This document shows positions 46,909 through 59,249 of a DNA stretch of 64,000 nt, piece by piece (position 1 is the stretch's first letter; each line of letters begins with the position of its first letter). A program made the position numbers and the translations under genes. The stretch covers positions 4,712,001 to 4,776,000 of the forward strand of contig NC_089553.1 in the NCBI RefSeq assembly GCF_040115645.1, read 5' to 3'. The notes beneath the pieces were generated by a model. That model was not told where the DNA came from. It ran no database searches and saw only the letters and a program-made list of their open reading frames with translations. Source of the DNA: Euwallacea fornicatus. Its lineage: Eukaryota; Arthropoda; Insecta; Coleoptera; Curculionidae.

Positions 46909-48441
46909 ATGAATGACGAGGATCCTCGGGAATATCGTTGGGAAACGGGCTATGAAAAGACTTGGTAACAAATCTTTAGCCATTAATAATCGTTTTAAGT
47001 GCTAACCAGGCTTGGACTCTTTGTTAGGGAAGCAATAAAAGAGGATGATGAGGGGTTCCTGGAAGCTTCAGTGGCCGACATCATTTTACGAGCGAAAAGA
47101 CGCAGACAAACTCAGAAACAGGGGAACACTAAATTAGGAATGATGAGACATCTTTATCTTATTTTAGATTGCTCTGAGTCCATGTCAAGTCAAGATTTGA
47201 AACCCACTAGAATGATATGCACTTTGAAAGTAAATGTTAATTTAATTACCAATTTTTCAAGGGATATTGAGTTCAGTTTTCTGGTTGAATATTTCATGAA
47301 AAAAAAACACTTTTGTAGCTATTGTTATGAAGAAAAACATATTTCAGATTCTAGAAGGTTTTATTGAGGAATTTTTTGATCAAAACCCAATTAGCCAGAT
47401 GGGAATAATTCTCTTACAAAATAAAAGAGCAGATAAGGTGTGTGATTTGGGGGGAAATTTCCGTAAACATATCAAACACCTCAAAACTTTAATGAAAACA
47501 AACTTGGTAGGAGAACCTTCTCTCCAGAATGGCCTAGAACAAGCACTATCTTCTCTAAAACTATTACCTTCACATGCTAGTAGAGAAGTTTTAATTATAA
47601 TGGGAAGTTTAACCACTTGTGATCCTACAGATATTTCTAGCACTATTGAGGTATTAAATAATTTTGCATATCCAAAATTTTTTCAAATTATTACTTTTGA
47701 ACAGAAATTGAAGCAAGAAGGCATACGGTGTTCAATAATAGGGTTGGCTGCTGAAGTGCATGTTTGTCGAACTTTGGCTAGTGAAACCAAAGGCACATAC
47801 AATGTAATTTTGGATGACAGCCATTTGAAAGATTTATTGTATCAACAAGTAGAACCTTCTCCTGCAGCTGCTGCCCTTGAATCTAGTTTAATTAAAATGG
47901 GTTTTCCACATCAGATGAATACTGAGGGCACTGATGAACCTTTGACAATGTGCATGTGGTAATATTACAGTAGGTTTATCTGTAACTAGTACCACTGAAT
48001 GTACACTTTTAGTCATATTGATAGTGTTGATGAAGGGAGCAAATTAACTGCCGGAGGCTATTACTGCCCCCAATGTTTGAGTAAATATTGTGAGCTTCCA
48101 GTTGAGTGTAGAGCATGTGGGTTAACCTTAGTGTCTGCTCCTCATTTAGCCAGATCATATCATCATCTATTTCCTGCCTCAAATTATAGAGAAGTACCAT
48201 TTACCAATCAAGCATCAATATGTTATGCCTGCCAAAAACTATTTGGCGATGAAGACAAATTGGTAGGGTGCATTGGTATTTTTCAGGGAGTGTTAAGTGA
48301 TGAGATTTTTTTTAGATTTATCAATGCCCAACCTGCAAAAGAATGTTTTGCATAGATTGTGATATGTTTATTCATGATACATTGCATACTTGTCCGGGCT
48401 GTGCCACAAATTTGGCGACATTTCAATTAACTCATAATTAA
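46909..48441 (+). CDS. GTF2H2: TFIIH subunit p44 (general transcription factor IIH subunit 2)
   Basis: Six exons, 46909-46964, 47028-47229, 47348-47650, 47705-47958, 48013-48262 and 48316-48441, join in phase to 396 residues; human has 395. A von Willebrand A-type domain opens with LYLILDCSESMSSQDLKPTR and continues to CSIIGLAAEVHVCR and GTYNVILDDSH. The C4 zinc module has GGYYCPQCLSKYCELPVECR and GLTLVSAPHLARSYHHLFP. The C-terminal RING-like part ends CPTCKRMFCIDCDMFIHD through CPGC. p44 holds and stimulates the XPD helicase in TFIIH for transcription initiation and nucleotide excision repair. Introns are mostly 53-118 nt; intron 3 is 54 nt with no in-frame stop. AATAAA lies at 48806-48811. 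Confidence 0.96.
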
Positions 48442-49925
48442 AAATGTATTCAGTAAACCATATGCATTATTGTGTTGCCACTATAAACCTTATATAAATA
48501 TACAAAGTGTCTCTAAAAAATCTACAAAATCCTTCCACAGATTTCTGAGGAGAAAATATGACGATTTAACTCAATTTACCTTAGTACAAAAGTGGAAAGT
48601 TTTAAAAATACAGGATGACAAAGTGAAAATGAAAGAGAAAAACAATTCATTACTTCATTTGGAATGGTACTATCTAAACAAAATAGCGCATGGAGGTACG
48701 AAAGTTGAAATCAGAATATATTTACATTTTCCATGCACAATTTTAAAAGGATCATCAGCACTGGGCGAAGTCTGTTTAAAGGGGCATAACTTTTTCCATA
48801 TCCGGAATAAAATTTATTTATGACTAAATATGTGTTTTTCTACATGTATATGTTTTACAAAAAAGAAATATTTTGGTACAAATCCCTACGAGCATTTCAT
48901 CTTGGGATATTTTAAGTTTAAATTTTGCCACTAATTTATTCTCGACATGCTGCTAAATAGAGTTTAAATGTATTATTGAGTAATTGTGTTTTATTCATAA
49001 TTGGCTACAAATCGACGTTCTTCTATTGTAGTTGAAATGGGATTCTTTTTTCCTTATGTTTCATTTTAGTTAATCTTATATGTGTTCTACGGGAATATAA
49101 ATTGAGTAAGTCCAGATCAAATACTTGAATGTGAACTGCATTCAGGTAGTTAGCCACTATGCTAATCGCATGTGGTCACATATAATTGTGCATTAAAACA
49201 ATCTTCCGTATGGCAAAACGTGATCCTGAAGAATATCGGCGATATACCTATTCCCCGTCATTGAACCAACTACTTCCACAAGTCCAGTGCGCCGTTCCCA
49301 ATTTATATTTTTATGTTATGTTTATTATATAATTTAATTTTTCGTTATTACAGCATAAAGATGGCGTTTACTTCGAGTAGTTATGAAATATTTTTATTTT
49401 TCAAAAAATGTCTTGTTATCAAGATAAAATAATACATGTGGGAATTATGAAACTAATGTGATAAAAACAGTTTTTAACACTTTATTGAAGACTCCATGTG
49501 ATTTTATAGAAAATAATATACAGGGTATTCAATTCATAAAAATTTCTAAAAAGATTATTTCCTAGTTCGGACCGATTGCAAATTTGGACCTGCAGTTACT
49601 CTAAAATACTTGGTATTGGTATGTAGTATCGCAGTGCGCAGAGGATCCAAAACTTACCAACTTGTAAAGAAAGACGTAGAAATTATCAAGTTCGTGTGGT
49701 ACTCCGTTTTTTGAACGGTTAGCTATGCAGGACTAGTATAATGGATCGATCCACAGCAAATAGAACGTATACAATTTCTTAAATTAAAACTGACTTTAAT
49801 TCCATATAAGATTAATATTCATAATTCGTACAATAATAAAATAAGCGGATATTCTATTTTGTAATGAACCATTTGCTACAGACACCTTGGTTTAAACTAA
49901 AAAAGAACAATATTGGTTATAAACA
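48442..49925. other. Intergenic, no gene seen
   Basis: A 117-codon frame at 48470-48823 resembles no family and overlaps repeat-like sequence (TGTCTCTAAAAAATC, CAGGATGACAAAG), so it is not called. ACAGGGTATTCA at 49521 is a repeat end. Confidence 0.5.
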
Positions 49926-49931
49926 TTTATT
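49926..49931 (-). terminator. Poly(A) signal of eIF3a
   Basis: TTTATT on the plus strand gives AATAAA on the minus strand, 33 nt after the eIF3a stop. Confidence 0.55.
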
Positions 49932-49963
49932 AAGGCAAATGTTTAATCCCTAAAACTCGTTTT

Positions 49964-52900
49964 CTAACGACGTCGAACTTTCGTAGTCCACCCATCTTCG
50001 CTTTCGGCCGTAGGTTGAGACTCTTGGGCTGCTGGAAACTCAAGTCATAATCACTCAACAAAATATGATGAATTTAAAGCTTACGCTTCTCCTTAGGTGC
50101 AGGACGTTTTTCCTCCACAGGGCCCCTTTTGTCATCTCCTCCTCTTCTCATCGCCTCGTCACGTCGGGGAGCTGTGCCATCTTTGCGCCATTCTGACCCG
50201 CCCTCACGTGGAGGTCCGCTTCTGGAAGACGGAGGACCTCTGCGAGATGTATCATCGTTTGCGCGACCTGAACGCCAGGAATTTCCACCATCAGCAGGTT
50301 TACGGTCACGGTCATCGCCTCTACGATCGTCCCTATAAATTCCAGTTTTTGAAGCATTTGTGATTGCCAGCCACCAACATTCATCAAGATGTGACTTCGA
50401 GAAATCCAGCCAACAGACTACGAGAATAACACTGTCTACTAGAACATACCTCCCATCTCGACGTTCAAAACGTCGTTCAGAATCGTAACCACGAGGTTTG
50501 TCGTTATCACGATCGCGGTCGTATAGCCTGCCACCAACATCGCGATCATCTCCCCTTCGTCCATCTCGGTTTTCTCTCCGATCAAAACCTGAAATTAACA
50601 GAACAAACCAATTTTAATCCTATGCACAGTATTAGCCATTTATTCGATTGTATTTACCTCTATCTTCCCTCCTGTCTCTATCATCCCTTCTATCCCTGTC
50701 GTCCCTCCTATCTCTATCAAAGCCACCTACTCCACGGGAAATTTCGCGCCGATCTTTGTCATCATGACGATCCCTCTCTTTATCACGAGACGAATCACGT
50801 TCCTTGTCACCACCCCTTCTCCAACTCGATTGTGATTCTGCATTAGCGCGATGACCTGAAATTGAATATTACTTTCAAACGTATTATCATTAAGATAAAA
50901 ATAATATTACGAGGAGTCCAAACTTCAGTTTTTTTAAGTTCTTCACGTTCACGGGGCTCCCGATCTTTATCTCCTGACGCACCACCAGCTGTTCTCCAGG
51001 ACGATTCTGGGCCTTTTCTCTGATCTTTTTCGGCGCCACCTGCGTTCATTCGCCTCCAACCACTCAACTTATCATCCTTGTTATCTTTCTCTTCCAGCAA
51101 TTTGCGCTCTAAAAACGAATTCAATGATAATGAAGGATACACACTTTTATTGATCTGAAACTCACCTATTTCTTCTTCTTTTGCTCTTTGTTTGGCGGCA
51201 GAACGTTCCAACATTTCTCTTTTTTCCCGGTCCTCACGCTCTCTCTGCTCTTTCTGGACTCTTTCTTGTTCCAAACGTTCTTCGCGTTCTTTATCTTCGC
51301 GTGCCTTCCGCTCTTCGTCGCGCCTTTAAATAATATATGTCGAATAACTACTTCAAACACATGATATAGGATGTCAATTTTTCGTCGCTTTTGTAAAACA
51401 TCTTATTTTAGAATCCTAGATAGCGACGGTAGTTCCGTCATTATCTCGACATCCTGTATAACAATATATACCTTTTTTGTTCTTCGCGTTTACGTTCCTC
51501 TTCTTCTTTTTTGTCTTTGAGCCATTGAGCGTACCTCTCTTCCTTACGCTTTTGTTTTCGTTCACCTAATTTCCTGCATCGTTCTTCGGTTAGCGTTTTC
51601 TCAAAGTCGCGTAACTTCTCCTCGTACAATGAATGTCTTTCCTTCTTAAGTTTTGCCAAAAATTCGTCCTGAAACAACATTAACACAATAGAAACATATT
51701 ACCAACACAAGCAAATAATAAATTGCTCCCAATATTTTGTTTGTGAAGACATCATAAACCAGGAAGTAACCTATACACTGTGTCCACAAATAGAACCTGG
51801 ACGTTTAATGTGTAATACTTCATGTATGATGCATTAAAAATTTAACTTTTATCAGATATTACGCTGGCCCTAGCAATGAACAATTAACGTATAAGTACTT
51901 AACATAACGGAAAGCGCGAATAAACTCACCTTTTCAGCTTTCATTCGGGTCAATCTGTCCCTGGTGGCCACTGCCAATTTCCGTTCATCAATCGCAGCGG
52001 CGATTCTTTCCTTTTCTTGCTGTTCCCAGAATTGTTGATCTTGCAACTGCTTTTCTTTAAGGCTCTCTTGCAACAGAGGTATCTCTTCTAGACGTTTGGC
52101 ACGTTCAAAGTAGTCCACCTAAGAAAACACATCAATACTCGCATTAAAATACAATTAAATAGTAATTCATACCTTCTTTTCTTGGGATTTGAGTTTAGCT
52201 TGCAATTCACGCCGTTCTTTCTGCAGTTCCTCTGCTTCCTTGGCTGCAATTTGATCGGCATCAAGCTTTTTAATATCGTCCTCGTCCATTTTCTTAAGAA
52301 TCTTTTGGCCATGTCCTGTTTGGCTGATCTAAATAGTTATTTTATAAAGATTAAAAGTTTAAACGAGAAGCGAGTTCAAGACTCACTTGTTGAAGCTTCT
52401 CTTGCAAATGTCTGTGCTTTATCTGTTCAATTTCATTCTGATGTCTTCTGCGTTCACGTTCCTGTCTTTCTTCTTCTAAACGTTTTTGCTCTGCTATCAT
52501 TTGCTGCCGCTGTATTTCTTCCAAACTGCGGCATATTTAATATGAGACGGTAACAAAATTGTAAATAACAAAAAATACCGCTTTTGCTCCTCTTCTTCTC
52601 GTACGGTGTTTAGCCTCTCAATATACTCCTTCCTGTCCTCAATAATTTTGTGGCGTTGAAGAATCTTTTGATGTTCCTTTACTTTGTTTTCATGGTACTT
52701 TTGAACCATTATACCCCTAAGTTTTTCCCGTTCCATCTAGACATTAACATAATGTAAAATAAACTGTGCTAACCGCACTGAATTATAATAATCACCTTTT
52801 TCTTGTTGGGATTGATGACATTAACAGCCCTATTCAAAACAGTAGACATATTCACAAGCTGATTACGAACTTGCTCACTAGGCATTACTTGTAAAGTAGG

Positions 52901-54961
52901 TCCTTCAGGGGTATCCTCCCTTTGACTTTCACTCAAATCAATTCCAAAGTTGATACATTGTTTCCCATGATCAATGCGAATCTGATAAAGTTACCCAAAT
53001 AAATAAATATTTTCATTGGTTGGGACACCAAAATAAGTAATACCTGCATATCATTGTGTCTCACACAATCGACAAGTAATCTTTCCAAGTGAAATGGAGT
53101 AGTAAATCTTGCTAGTTCAATCAACCTTGCAAATTCCAGAGTTTGGTAAACCTGGGCCACTTGGCGAACTAAACGGACTAAAGTCACATCTTGCAGAGCA
53201 GGTATATACTGCTGAAGGGCAACTCCATTTTCATCTAAAAGTATTTATCAATGTTACATAATTGAATGTTATTATAATACTGACAAAAAATACCTGTCTG
53301 TATTTGTTGAATCACATTATGAACTCTTGAACACAAGTTCAGGGGATTAAAGTCGACCTCCAGCCAATTATACAAATCTTGAAGTTGGGAGGTGGCCAGG
53401 TTAACTACATTGACACGAACCTAAAAAATTGAAACCAGAAGATATAAAAAATTCAAAGGAATTTTTAGTTACCAAATCTTTTAACAGACTGGCTCTTGTG
53501 GGAGGCTGAGTTAAGCCCAAAAGAATGGCCAACCTTTGTGCTTTTTCCAGGGGTGACTTGTCTGTTTCAATAAATCTATCAAACTCTGGATGAGCAGAGG
53601 GCAATGGAATTGCCAAGGTGGCTACCAGAACTCTGAAAACATTTTGATATAATTTAAATTAATTAAGATTATAAAGGACAAAACTCCTTTATAATCTTTT
53701 TTATAGAATTCAGAGGCACACTCAGACTGTTTGTTAAACTGTTAGTTTTCAAGTTCTTAAATGAAGTGATTAAATGAGTCAATAGTGTTTATTATTATCT
53801 TTCATTAAAAAAACAGTAATTGTATATCTAGATAAAAATCATTCTTGATGATATAGTTTTTCCCTCATAGACCATTTTCTTACCTGCATGCCATTTTCTG
53901 CAACTCCTCCTGAGTAATGTTCTTCTTCATTTCCTTGCTTAGTTGCAGCAGTTTGAAAAGAGCTGCAGCATGGAATAAGTAATTTCCAGCCTTCCAAAAT
54001 ACCATGGCCAACTTTTGATAATAATTAGCCATAGTCTTAGGAACAGGCATTTTCTTGGACAGATTCATTAAATTATTGATGTCTTCAATAGCCTTGTAGG
54101 CTTCTTGCCACAGCTCCATTTGAATAGCAAAATCCAGTTGATGAAGTCTGAAACAATCAACTTGCTAAAATCATTGTGTACAAAATAAAATGTCTTACCT
54201 AGTCTCAAGATTTAACTGCTGTGTCTCAGGTTTGGACATGGAGACATTAGTAACTTGGGCAGGCAACTTGCATATGTCTTCTAAATGTTTTCGAAGCTTA
54301 TCACAAAGCTTCCGGAATTCAGTTTTTCTGTTGTATTTAAGACAAAATTGAAAAGCCATTCTGGCAATATCATGATATAGATTTTCAACATGGGCATTGG
54401 TTCTTAAAAGCTCCAAACATTGGCAATAAGATTCCCACAAAAATTTAACCCAAGGGGTCAAGATAGTGCGGTCAGACCTATCTTGAGCATCTTCTCCTGA
54501 TACCGCACTAAGTAGAATACTTTCAGGGGTAGCTAAATTATCTAAATCATCAATGTCAATAACTGCTTGAGCAGATTGCTCTCTTGCATTCTCAGTTTTC
54601 TCCTCAGCCATTCGTAAATATCCTCGTATCACATTCTCCAGTGAGCCCACATTCACTGATTGAAACATGTTTCTATACTGAAATAGCCCCTCCTTGGCTA
54701 TGTGTGATTTCTTTAGTTCGACACACAAGTCCAGATACTTGAACATGATAGGCTCCAAAACTGACTCTGACCAGTTGTAAGCCCATTTTTTATTCCTAAA
54801 CACTTCTTGTAAAGTATCTAAAGCTCTAGCTGGTTTTCCAACCTCAATAAATTCTAAAAATTTATATAGATGAGGAATACCATATGTGCTGAGGCGGTTC
54901 CTGGAGACTTACCATTAGCACGTTTTAGTGCATTCTCAGGTCTTTGCCCGTATCGAGCCAT
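49964..54961 (-). CDS. eIF3a: Eukaryotic translation initiation factor 3 subunit A
   Basis: Eighteen minus-strand exons were traced: 54913-54961, 54199-54853, 53884-54147, 53473-53632, 53294-53420, 53044-53234, 52796-52981, 52579-52736, 52387-52525, 52173-52328, 51930-52118, 51472-51668, 51166-51323, 50911-51108, 50658-50855, 50450-50588, 50085-50332 and 49964-50031. They total 1159 codons plus stop; Drosophila has about 1140 residues. The start MARYGQRPENALKRANEFIE is diagnostic. The N-terminal half is the helical PCI scaffold, with HLERLLVDCVRHNDMQIRID near the PCI end. A long charged coiled coil follows (EREKLRGIMVQKYHENKVK), then a DR/RDD-rich tail and the conserved end DGWTTKVRRR. eIF3a nucleates the eIF3 complex on the 40S ribosome. 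The gene is divergent from PEX14. Confidence 0.96.
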
Positions 54962-56229
54962 TTTTCACTTTAATGGATGTCTCTAACGTTTAATTACATT
55001 TAATAGGGCAATTTAAAAGCAAATGTTTGATTTTTCACAGGGAAAAACGGAAAATTTGCAAAAATCTTCAATTCAAGACAACCTAAAAAATGGCAGCCAG
55101 AAACAGGAAAGACTAATAAAATGTACCTGAATTAACTCTATGTCCCACTGCTGTGAAGCAGTATACCGTCTCAACAACCGATTTTTCCCGAAGACTCCCG
55201 AATACAGCTAACTGTGCTGTGATGCGAGGTAGCCCTTAGTGAATTAGTATTGCTGTAACTTATTCATCATGCAAGGTTCGACTATTGCATGATTTCAAGT
55301 GGGTACCGATGGTTCCCAATTCAATTTAGACGCTATCAAAACTAATAAATGATGCTTTAAGCCCCCAAATATTTCTTTCTCCGCGTACAAGACACATGCG
55401 AGAACATATTAAATGATACTGCGGCCCCTGGTTCGCGTATAGAATCCATATTCTTACCGATTTTAGCCATCACTAACATCCATTTACCGATAGTTAGATG
55501 TTGAAGGCTAAAGATATTATTGGCTAGCTCTGACCACTAAGCTTAAATAAATACGATTGGAAGAGACAGATATGGCTCAAACTCGTCTGAAAATCAAATT
55601 AGTAATCGAACTGAGTGCACTAGTATTAATTAATACATTTAATTTGATTGAAATGACGATTTAACATCAATTAATTCTCATCACCATCAACGATAATCAT
55701 CAAACATAAGTTATTTTCTCTATTTTAGTATTATTTTTCAAATTTATTCATAATTTTAACGCAATTTGGCAGCACCGCACAATTGATACCGGCGTTCGGG
55801 AACCTTCCAGAAAGGAACTGTTTCATAAAACTTAGTTAGAAAGCGGATGCTGTACTTCACACCAGTAAAATGTGACAATTGTCAGTTGTCATTACAACAA
55901 AAATTGTCTTTGCAATAGAAGAGTAATTAAGTTAATTATTAAAACACAAATAATTTTTACCAAGCATTGCCAAATTGTTACGAAGAAGGAAAAAGTTCGA
56001 GGCTTGCTGTTTGATATAATAAATTATTGCACTTGACCAACCGGCAATTTTCCATCTAAAGAATACTTATTGATGGGCGATCTAAGTTTTTCCCTATCCA
56101 GATTTAAATATTGATATGTGAATATTAAAGTCTTTGATCATTATTTCGCACTCATGCTTCATTTGTGTATTAGCCTCAGCATGACTAATTTGTATTAAAA
56201 ATACAGAAACTTAATCAATAAAATAAAAA
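54962..56229. promoter_or_regulatory. Divergent promoter region eIF3a / PEX14
   Basis: 1268 bp lie between the outward-pointing start codons. No coding frame is supported. Either 5' leader could begin here. Confidence 0.4.
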
Positions 56230-57521
56230 ATGAGTGTGAGTAATATTCAAGAAAATAAGACTCCGGACTTGGGGGTAGATGTTTCAACTTCATCCTCATG
56301 TCGAGAGGAATTGGTAAGTTCCAACTAACTAGAGATATAAATTACATAAGACGTCAAAATATGTAAATTACTGGAGCTTTAAAACACATAGCACAAATTC
56401 AAAGTTTTAGCAGTTTAGTTAAATTGTTTATCGTTAAGATCCAGTAGTGGTGAAGGAATATATTTGACCAGCAAGAGAAATATTGATGTTGCATCTACAT
56501 GTCACATTTTGAGCCACATTGGTGTCTTTTAAATTATAACTTTTATACACAGTTGCCTTGTGCCCCTGCTACTTAAGAGTGATATCCATTCTATAAACTT
56601 TGTTTAACATCTCAATAATATCATAAAAGCCTCTTAATTTATGTTCATGTTTGTTGTTGCAGATAGACACCGCTGTAAAATTTTTACAAAATCCCAAAGT
56701 AATTAACAGTCCTTTAGCACAAAAACAAAAATTCCTGCAAAGAAGAGGTCTCTCTGAAGACGAAATTAGAATAGCGTGTGAGAAATCTGGAGCTTATGAC
56801 CATTATGAAAAGCAACTATTAAGTCCCAGCAGTCCTCTTCCCACATCTCAACCCACTAACATGTTGACCTCATATAGAGGGTATGGACCTATTCAAATCA
56901 GATGGTTTGATCGGTTACGGGAAATTCTCCACAGCGTTGCAATATTTGGTGTTGTTATCTATGTAGTGAAAAAGTTTTATGAAGTATAAAGGTTACAATT
57001 CTGCATTTGACATGTGATTAACCATGACATTTTAGATGTATATAGGTCCATTTCTTTTTGGAACTAAGAAAAAGTCAATAGGTGAGAAATTAGACAATTT
57101 AGAGAAAAATGTAGGAGATTCTATGAAGGATTTGCAGAATAGTTTACGGGATGTTAGGGCTGAAGTTGACCGAATAAATTATAGCCCAGAAAACGAATTG
57201 ATGTCTGAACTAAAAGATTTAAAATCTGAGATAACCACTGTAAAAGGTCTTTTGCTTACCAGGTAAATTGTTTCGAAATTTGAATATGTACATTGTTATA
57301 AACAAACTTTATTTTCTAGAAAGCAATTTCCATCTGTGAATAATCCAGTGGTACCACCATCGATTCCTGCATGGCAAATGTCTAGCGTTCATCAAGGAAA
57401 TGAAACTGAAGGAGATAATGATGAGCACAAAGAAGAACTTTTGGAAGTTGGTTCAGGTTCAGGGTCTTCAGAGCCAGAACATGGCATGAAAACAAGCGAG
57501 TCTAGTCTTGAAATAATGTAA
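56230..57521 (+). CDS. Pex14: Peroxisomal membrane docking protein PEX14
   Basis: Four exons, 56230-56313, 56663-56983, 57036-57262 and 57320-57521, join in phase to 277 residues; human has 377, insects are shorter. The N-terminal domain that binds PEX5 and PEX19 is clear: DTAVKFLQNPKVINSPLAQK, then KFLQRRGLSEDEI with the conserved aromatic-free helix turn, and GAYDHY. A hydrophobic segment, ILHSVAIFGVVIYVVKKFY, spans or dips into the peroxisomal membrane. A coiled coil follows in exon 3 (KLDNLEKNVGDSMKDLQNSL), then an acidic serine tail. PEX14 docks the cargo receptor for peroxisomal matrix import. AATAAA lies at 57541-57546. Confidence 0.94.
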
Positions 57522-57540
57522 TTATGTTTTTGATCAGTAA

Positions 57541-57546
57541 AATAAA
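57541..57546 (+). terminator. Poly(A) signal of PEX14
   Basis: AATAAA 20 nt after the stop codon. Confidence 0.6.
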
Positions 57547-59012
57547 TGTTGTGTAAAAAAGTGATACAGGGGGTTCTGGATAAACATGCACTCTACAGGA
57601 ACAGTATAAACCACAAGAAATAAACAAATTATAAAATATACAATAAAATAATCAATATTATCATATTGGATAAGGAAAACATTAAATTAATTCCTCCCTC
57701 TTCTAGAATGCATTGTTATTTTGGGACAAGGCATACACTAATGGACAGGGACTAAACTAAGGAAACTTGAAATTTTCAGAAAGAAATTTAATTCTAATCC
57801 GTGCACCGCTCATATAGTGTACTCTCACTGTTTTGCAAGTGGATTTTTAGTAAGAGAAAGCACAACGAAGTTGGACGAGTGATAAAGTGCGAGGGAGGTA
57901 GGCTATTGTTTCCCCTCCCATTACCAACGATCGGCTAGTGTCGTTGCCTAGCAAGCAGTACTCCATAATTCGAGAACGAATTATAGCAAAATTTCAATTA
58001 ATCCATTCAAAACGTCTGCAGAAGTATGCTGCATGATGGCAGAAGGTGTGCAAAGCTTATTAACAATAAAGTATACGCCACCCATCATTAATTTGGTTTA
58101 TTTTGTTTTATCACAAGTCTTTTATTGCTTATTTTTCCAGAGTTCCTTTAGTTTTGTTAAACTATTTTATTACAGAATAATTTACTCTTTTAAAATTACG
58201 TGCGTTCAAAAGAAGTACTAAACAAGTAGCAATATTGAAAGTTTCCTTAGTTTTGTCCATTAATGTATATCCCCAGTTATGGGATGCTTAATCAAAGAAT
58301 TAGTGTTTACCTAGGCATGTTTTTCTTTTTCAGTAATCCTGAGGATGTAGTCTAGGCCTAAGCCATAAGCATTAGGTCAAAATTAGTTTAAAGTAACTAT
58401 GCTGAATTCAATTTGATTTTCTAAATTAATGTTCTATTAATTTCAGATGTTCTTCCAAGGATTGCGATACGGAGTCTTGCCATAGTAAAAAGAGTAGCCG
58501 AGAGGGAAATTTAACTGACTAACGGGCTAATATTCCCTATAATGACCAAATATATAACTGTTTTTGTTTCATAATGTGGTTTAAGGTTGCTATTTCAAGC
58601 GTTATTTACTGTAATAATGGGGACCTACCAAGGATATGATGTATGTATATAGTTGTTATGTGTAGGTAGGGGTAAAATATTTGTTTGTTTTTTTAATTTT
58701 GACGTTGTTTTATTATTTTTTTAATTTTTGGCTGATGACAGAGCTCATGTTTTACATTATAAATAATAATAATGGGATTTTTACTACAAAAAAACTTGGA
58801 TTTAGTATTTATGGACAAGTGTTAAATAGGTTTATTATAGGAGAGTACGGAAAAATCTTCGTTGCGACTTAATCATATGTGATTATGAGCGAATCAGAAT
58901 CGCTATAAAATTTTATTTGTGTGACAGCATTTTACTCCTTGATTTCATGGAGTGTAAACTAATTCCGTAAACTGTCAATTACACTTCTGCAAGGTGTGAT
59001 GAAGCATTAATT
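57547..59012. other. Downstream of PEX14, no firm gene
   Basis: Apart from the possible alternative exon at 58447-58522, nothing coding is supported. GATACAGGGGGTTCTGG at 57563 looks like a repeat end. Confidence 0.45.
58447..58522 (+). other. Possible alternative last exon of PEX14
   Basis: An acceptor TTTCAG ends at 58446. If joined to PEX14 exon 3 (which ends in phase 2, AG), the frame would read CSSKDCDTESCHSKKSSREG and end at TAA 58520-58522. The phase fits and the composition looks coding, but no homology supports it, and the regular last exon has a good poly(A) signal. Confidence 0.25.
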
Positions 59013-59249
59013 TCACACTGGGATTATTTCTTCCTGTTTGAAAATTGCTTTGCCCCTCCCCCTAAGTGAGAGCTGATATGTTATTCCCAGCTTTTTTCCC
59101 TGTGAAGGCACCTCACAGTCCCCAGTGAGATGGGAGCTTCCCGGAATACAATGAACATTTTCTTTGTACTGCGATACGAACTGTTTTGAGCCTTCTGGGG
59201 CCATTTTCTGTGACCTGTCGATGGTGTCTAATTGCGTTCGTCTCGTCAT
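59013..59249 (-). CDS. Candidate exon or small ORF of unknown function
   Basis: A 78-codon frame beginning MTRRTQLDTIDRSQKMAPEG is richer in G and C than its surroundings. A TTTTCAG acceptor-like site lies a few bases before the ATG on the minus strand, and a GTGAGG donor-like site near 59117 (after SSHLTGD). This would fit a first coding exon of a minus-strand gene, but no continuing exon was found and no family was recognised. Confidence 0.2.
   Translation of the reverse strand: MTRRTQLDTIDRSQKMAPEGSKQFVSQYKENVHCIPGSSHLTGDCEVPSQGKKLGITYQLSLRGRGKAIFKQEEIIPV

Noticed and set aside
48470..48823. 117-codon plus-strand frame after GTF2H2
   Set aside because: No family wording, no splice context and repeat-like strings inside; most likely chance.
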